Assembly: GCA_036365145.1 (NCBI GenBank)
Contig: JAEOAD010000040.1
Coordinates: 13,022,501 to 13,086,500 of the forward strand
DNA: 64,000 bases
Direction: 5' to 3'
Origin: Orientallactaga sibirica
Taxonomy: Eukaryota > Chordata > Mammalia > Rodentia > Dipodidae
Positions 62,683 through 64,000 of the stretch are shown in pieces. The notes under the pieces are model-generated. The model was not told where the DNA came from and searched no databases. It saw only the letters and a program-made list of their open reading frames with translations. How positions within the stretch are numbered: the stretch's first letter is position 1; each line of letters starts with the position of its first letter. Position numbers and translations under genes: made by a program.

Positions 62683-63086
62683 CTGAAGGCATAGAGCCGT
62701 GCTATCAGTACATGTAGTCTGGTTGTGAGGCACATGATGAACACTGAACATCTGCTTGGACATATTTTCTACTTACGTCTCAACAATGTATACAAACTAC
62801 CTTTCATATTGGCACATATAATGTAGATATATAGAGGAAAAATAAGGAACACAGAAATGCCAACAGATATATACTATCAATATAGCTTTCATTAGTATTT
62901 TTATCAAATAGACTCTAAGTTTTGAGTTTGCATCCTCTAAAATTAGACAGTTGTTTATATTAATAGAAACTTGCTGGCATGTTCAAGTACTGGAACTCAA
63001 CTGAAATATCTCAGTGTCTGGTAGAACAAATGAATGAATGCAAAACTCTAAGAAAACCTATTGAACCTGAAGCTTAAAAAGGATAG
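62683..63086. other. Intron upstream of the first exon in the window
   Basis: Begins with the acceptor of the 62554-62682 exon; AT-rich, no repeat or exon seen. Confidence 0.5.
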
Positions 63087-63287
63087 GAGGACTGGAAGGA
63101 TGGCTTAGTGGTTAAGGTACTTTTCTGCAAAGCCAAAGGACCCAAGTTTGATTCCCCAGGACCCATGTAAGCCAGATGCACAAGGTGGTGCATGTGTATG
63201 TAGTTTGTTTGCAGCAGCTGGAGGCCCTGGTACACCTATTCTCTATCTGCCTCTCCCTCTCAAATAAATAAAGATAACTATTTTTAA
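63087..63287 (+). mobile_element. tRNA-SINE with target duplication
   Basis: aaaaaggatagga (63076) and aaaaaagatagga (63285) flank it. Confidence 0.93.
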
Positions 63288-63439
63288 AAAAGATAGGAAA
63301 CTAGGGTGAATTTTATTAATTATCTATTATTTAGAAAACAGATATTAAGAATAAACTAACACAAATTCACATGCACGAATTTGTTTTTAAAAAAACAATC
63401 AGACTCGTTTTCTTTTCCACAAAAAGAAAAAAGAAAAGA

Positions 63440-63499
63440 GAGGGAGGAAGGGAGGGAGGGAGGGAGGGAGGGAGGGAGGGAGGGAGGGAGGGAGGGAGG
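63440..63499. repeat. (GGGA)n purine tract
   Basis: About 14 GGGA units. Confidence 0.97.
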
Positions 63500-63867
63500 A
63501 AAAGAAAAGTAAACATTCAGTTCAATAGTTAGGGGAAGAAATCTTAGCATGATTGTGACTGTGAAAATCAGTAAAGGCCTTATTAAGTAAATACATCCAA
63601 GAATTATAAAGATGCTATAAAAAGAAAGGGGTATGCCAGCAGTGATTTTTGAAGTAGCAGAAATGTCTCAGATGACCGGACTGTAATATGCACAAAAACT
63701 CATGGTGGAGACGAGCTCTAGAGAAGCAGCAGCTCACACCCAGTAAGTCTTAAGAGGGTCTGGGGAGAAATACTACTGCCTTAAAGGTAAAAACAAGAAG
63801 TTGAGACGATGTGGTATCCTAAGGTGGGGGAAAGCACTTTAACACAGCACAATTCAGGGTGCTATTA

Positions 63868-63940
63868 TTGTTATGGATCCTGAGAACAGAACCCAGGAAA
63901 AGTGTTCTACCACTGAGCATACCACTCAACCCTCACAGTG
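63868..63940 (-). mobile_element. ID-like SINE
   Basis: Antisense: agaacagaacccaggaaaag, gttctaccactgagcatacc. Confidence 0.55.
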
Positions 63941-64000
63941 TGACAAATGTTCTGAAACAAATAAAAAACTGCAATCACAAAGAACAGCAATAATTGGCAC

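Noticed and set aside
16600..62682. TSGA10 or a CEP135 processed pseudogene
   Set aside because: Residue-by-residue fit and gap-free length match CEP135, and 19 exons with intact splice sites and no frameshift exclude a retrocopy.

Overview
The window is a stretch of rodent nuclear DNA that holds most of one protein-coding gene, CEP135 (centrosomal protein 135), on the minus strand. Nineteen coding exons were placed by translating the minus strand and checking GT-AG splice sites. They run from 62682 (most upstream) to the stop codon at 16600-16602. Together they encode 903 residues, matching residues about 234-1136 of the 1140-residue human protein as I remember it, with no gained or lost residue until the last four. 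The promoter, the 5' exons and about 233 N-terminal residues lie beyond position 64000. Every splice phase closes, so this is a live, intron-bearing gene and not a retrocopy.

The organism is inferred from repeats. Rodent-type B1 (7SL-derived) SINEs and a tRNA-derived, B2-superfamily SINE that looks like the Dip type of jerboas fill the introns, at more than 40 identifiable copies each. MT-like MaLR LTRs, B4-like and ID-like SINEs and rodent-type L1 3' ends are also present. A dipodoid rodent (jerboa or jumping mouse) is the best guess. This is an inference from SINE type, not a species identification.

Layout: 1-9.8 kb is downstream flank or 3'UTR with L1, B1 and tRNA-SINE copies. About 9.85-10.75 kb is a candidate 3'UTR terminal exon with a strong splice acceptor at 10747/10748. 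10.75-16.58 kb is then the last intron. 16.6-62.7 kb is the CEP135 coding-exon region, with introns from 70 bp to nearly 7 kb. 62.7-64 kb is the intron leading to the missing 5' exons. A probable 701-bp solo LTR sits at 45112-45812. MIR, L1M and a MER5-like remnant mark older layers.

The encoded protein is a long coiled-coil rod of the centriole cartwheel and wall. No other gene, RNA gene, CRISPR array or prokaryote-type system was found. The most unusual signals are a four-residue shorter CEP135 C-terminus with a splice donor 23 nt after the stop, repeated cases where several SINEs have landed on the same target duplication, two diagnostic tRNA-SINE subfamilies (one with a conserved 3' extension), a SINE with a duplicated B box, and a 70-bp intron.
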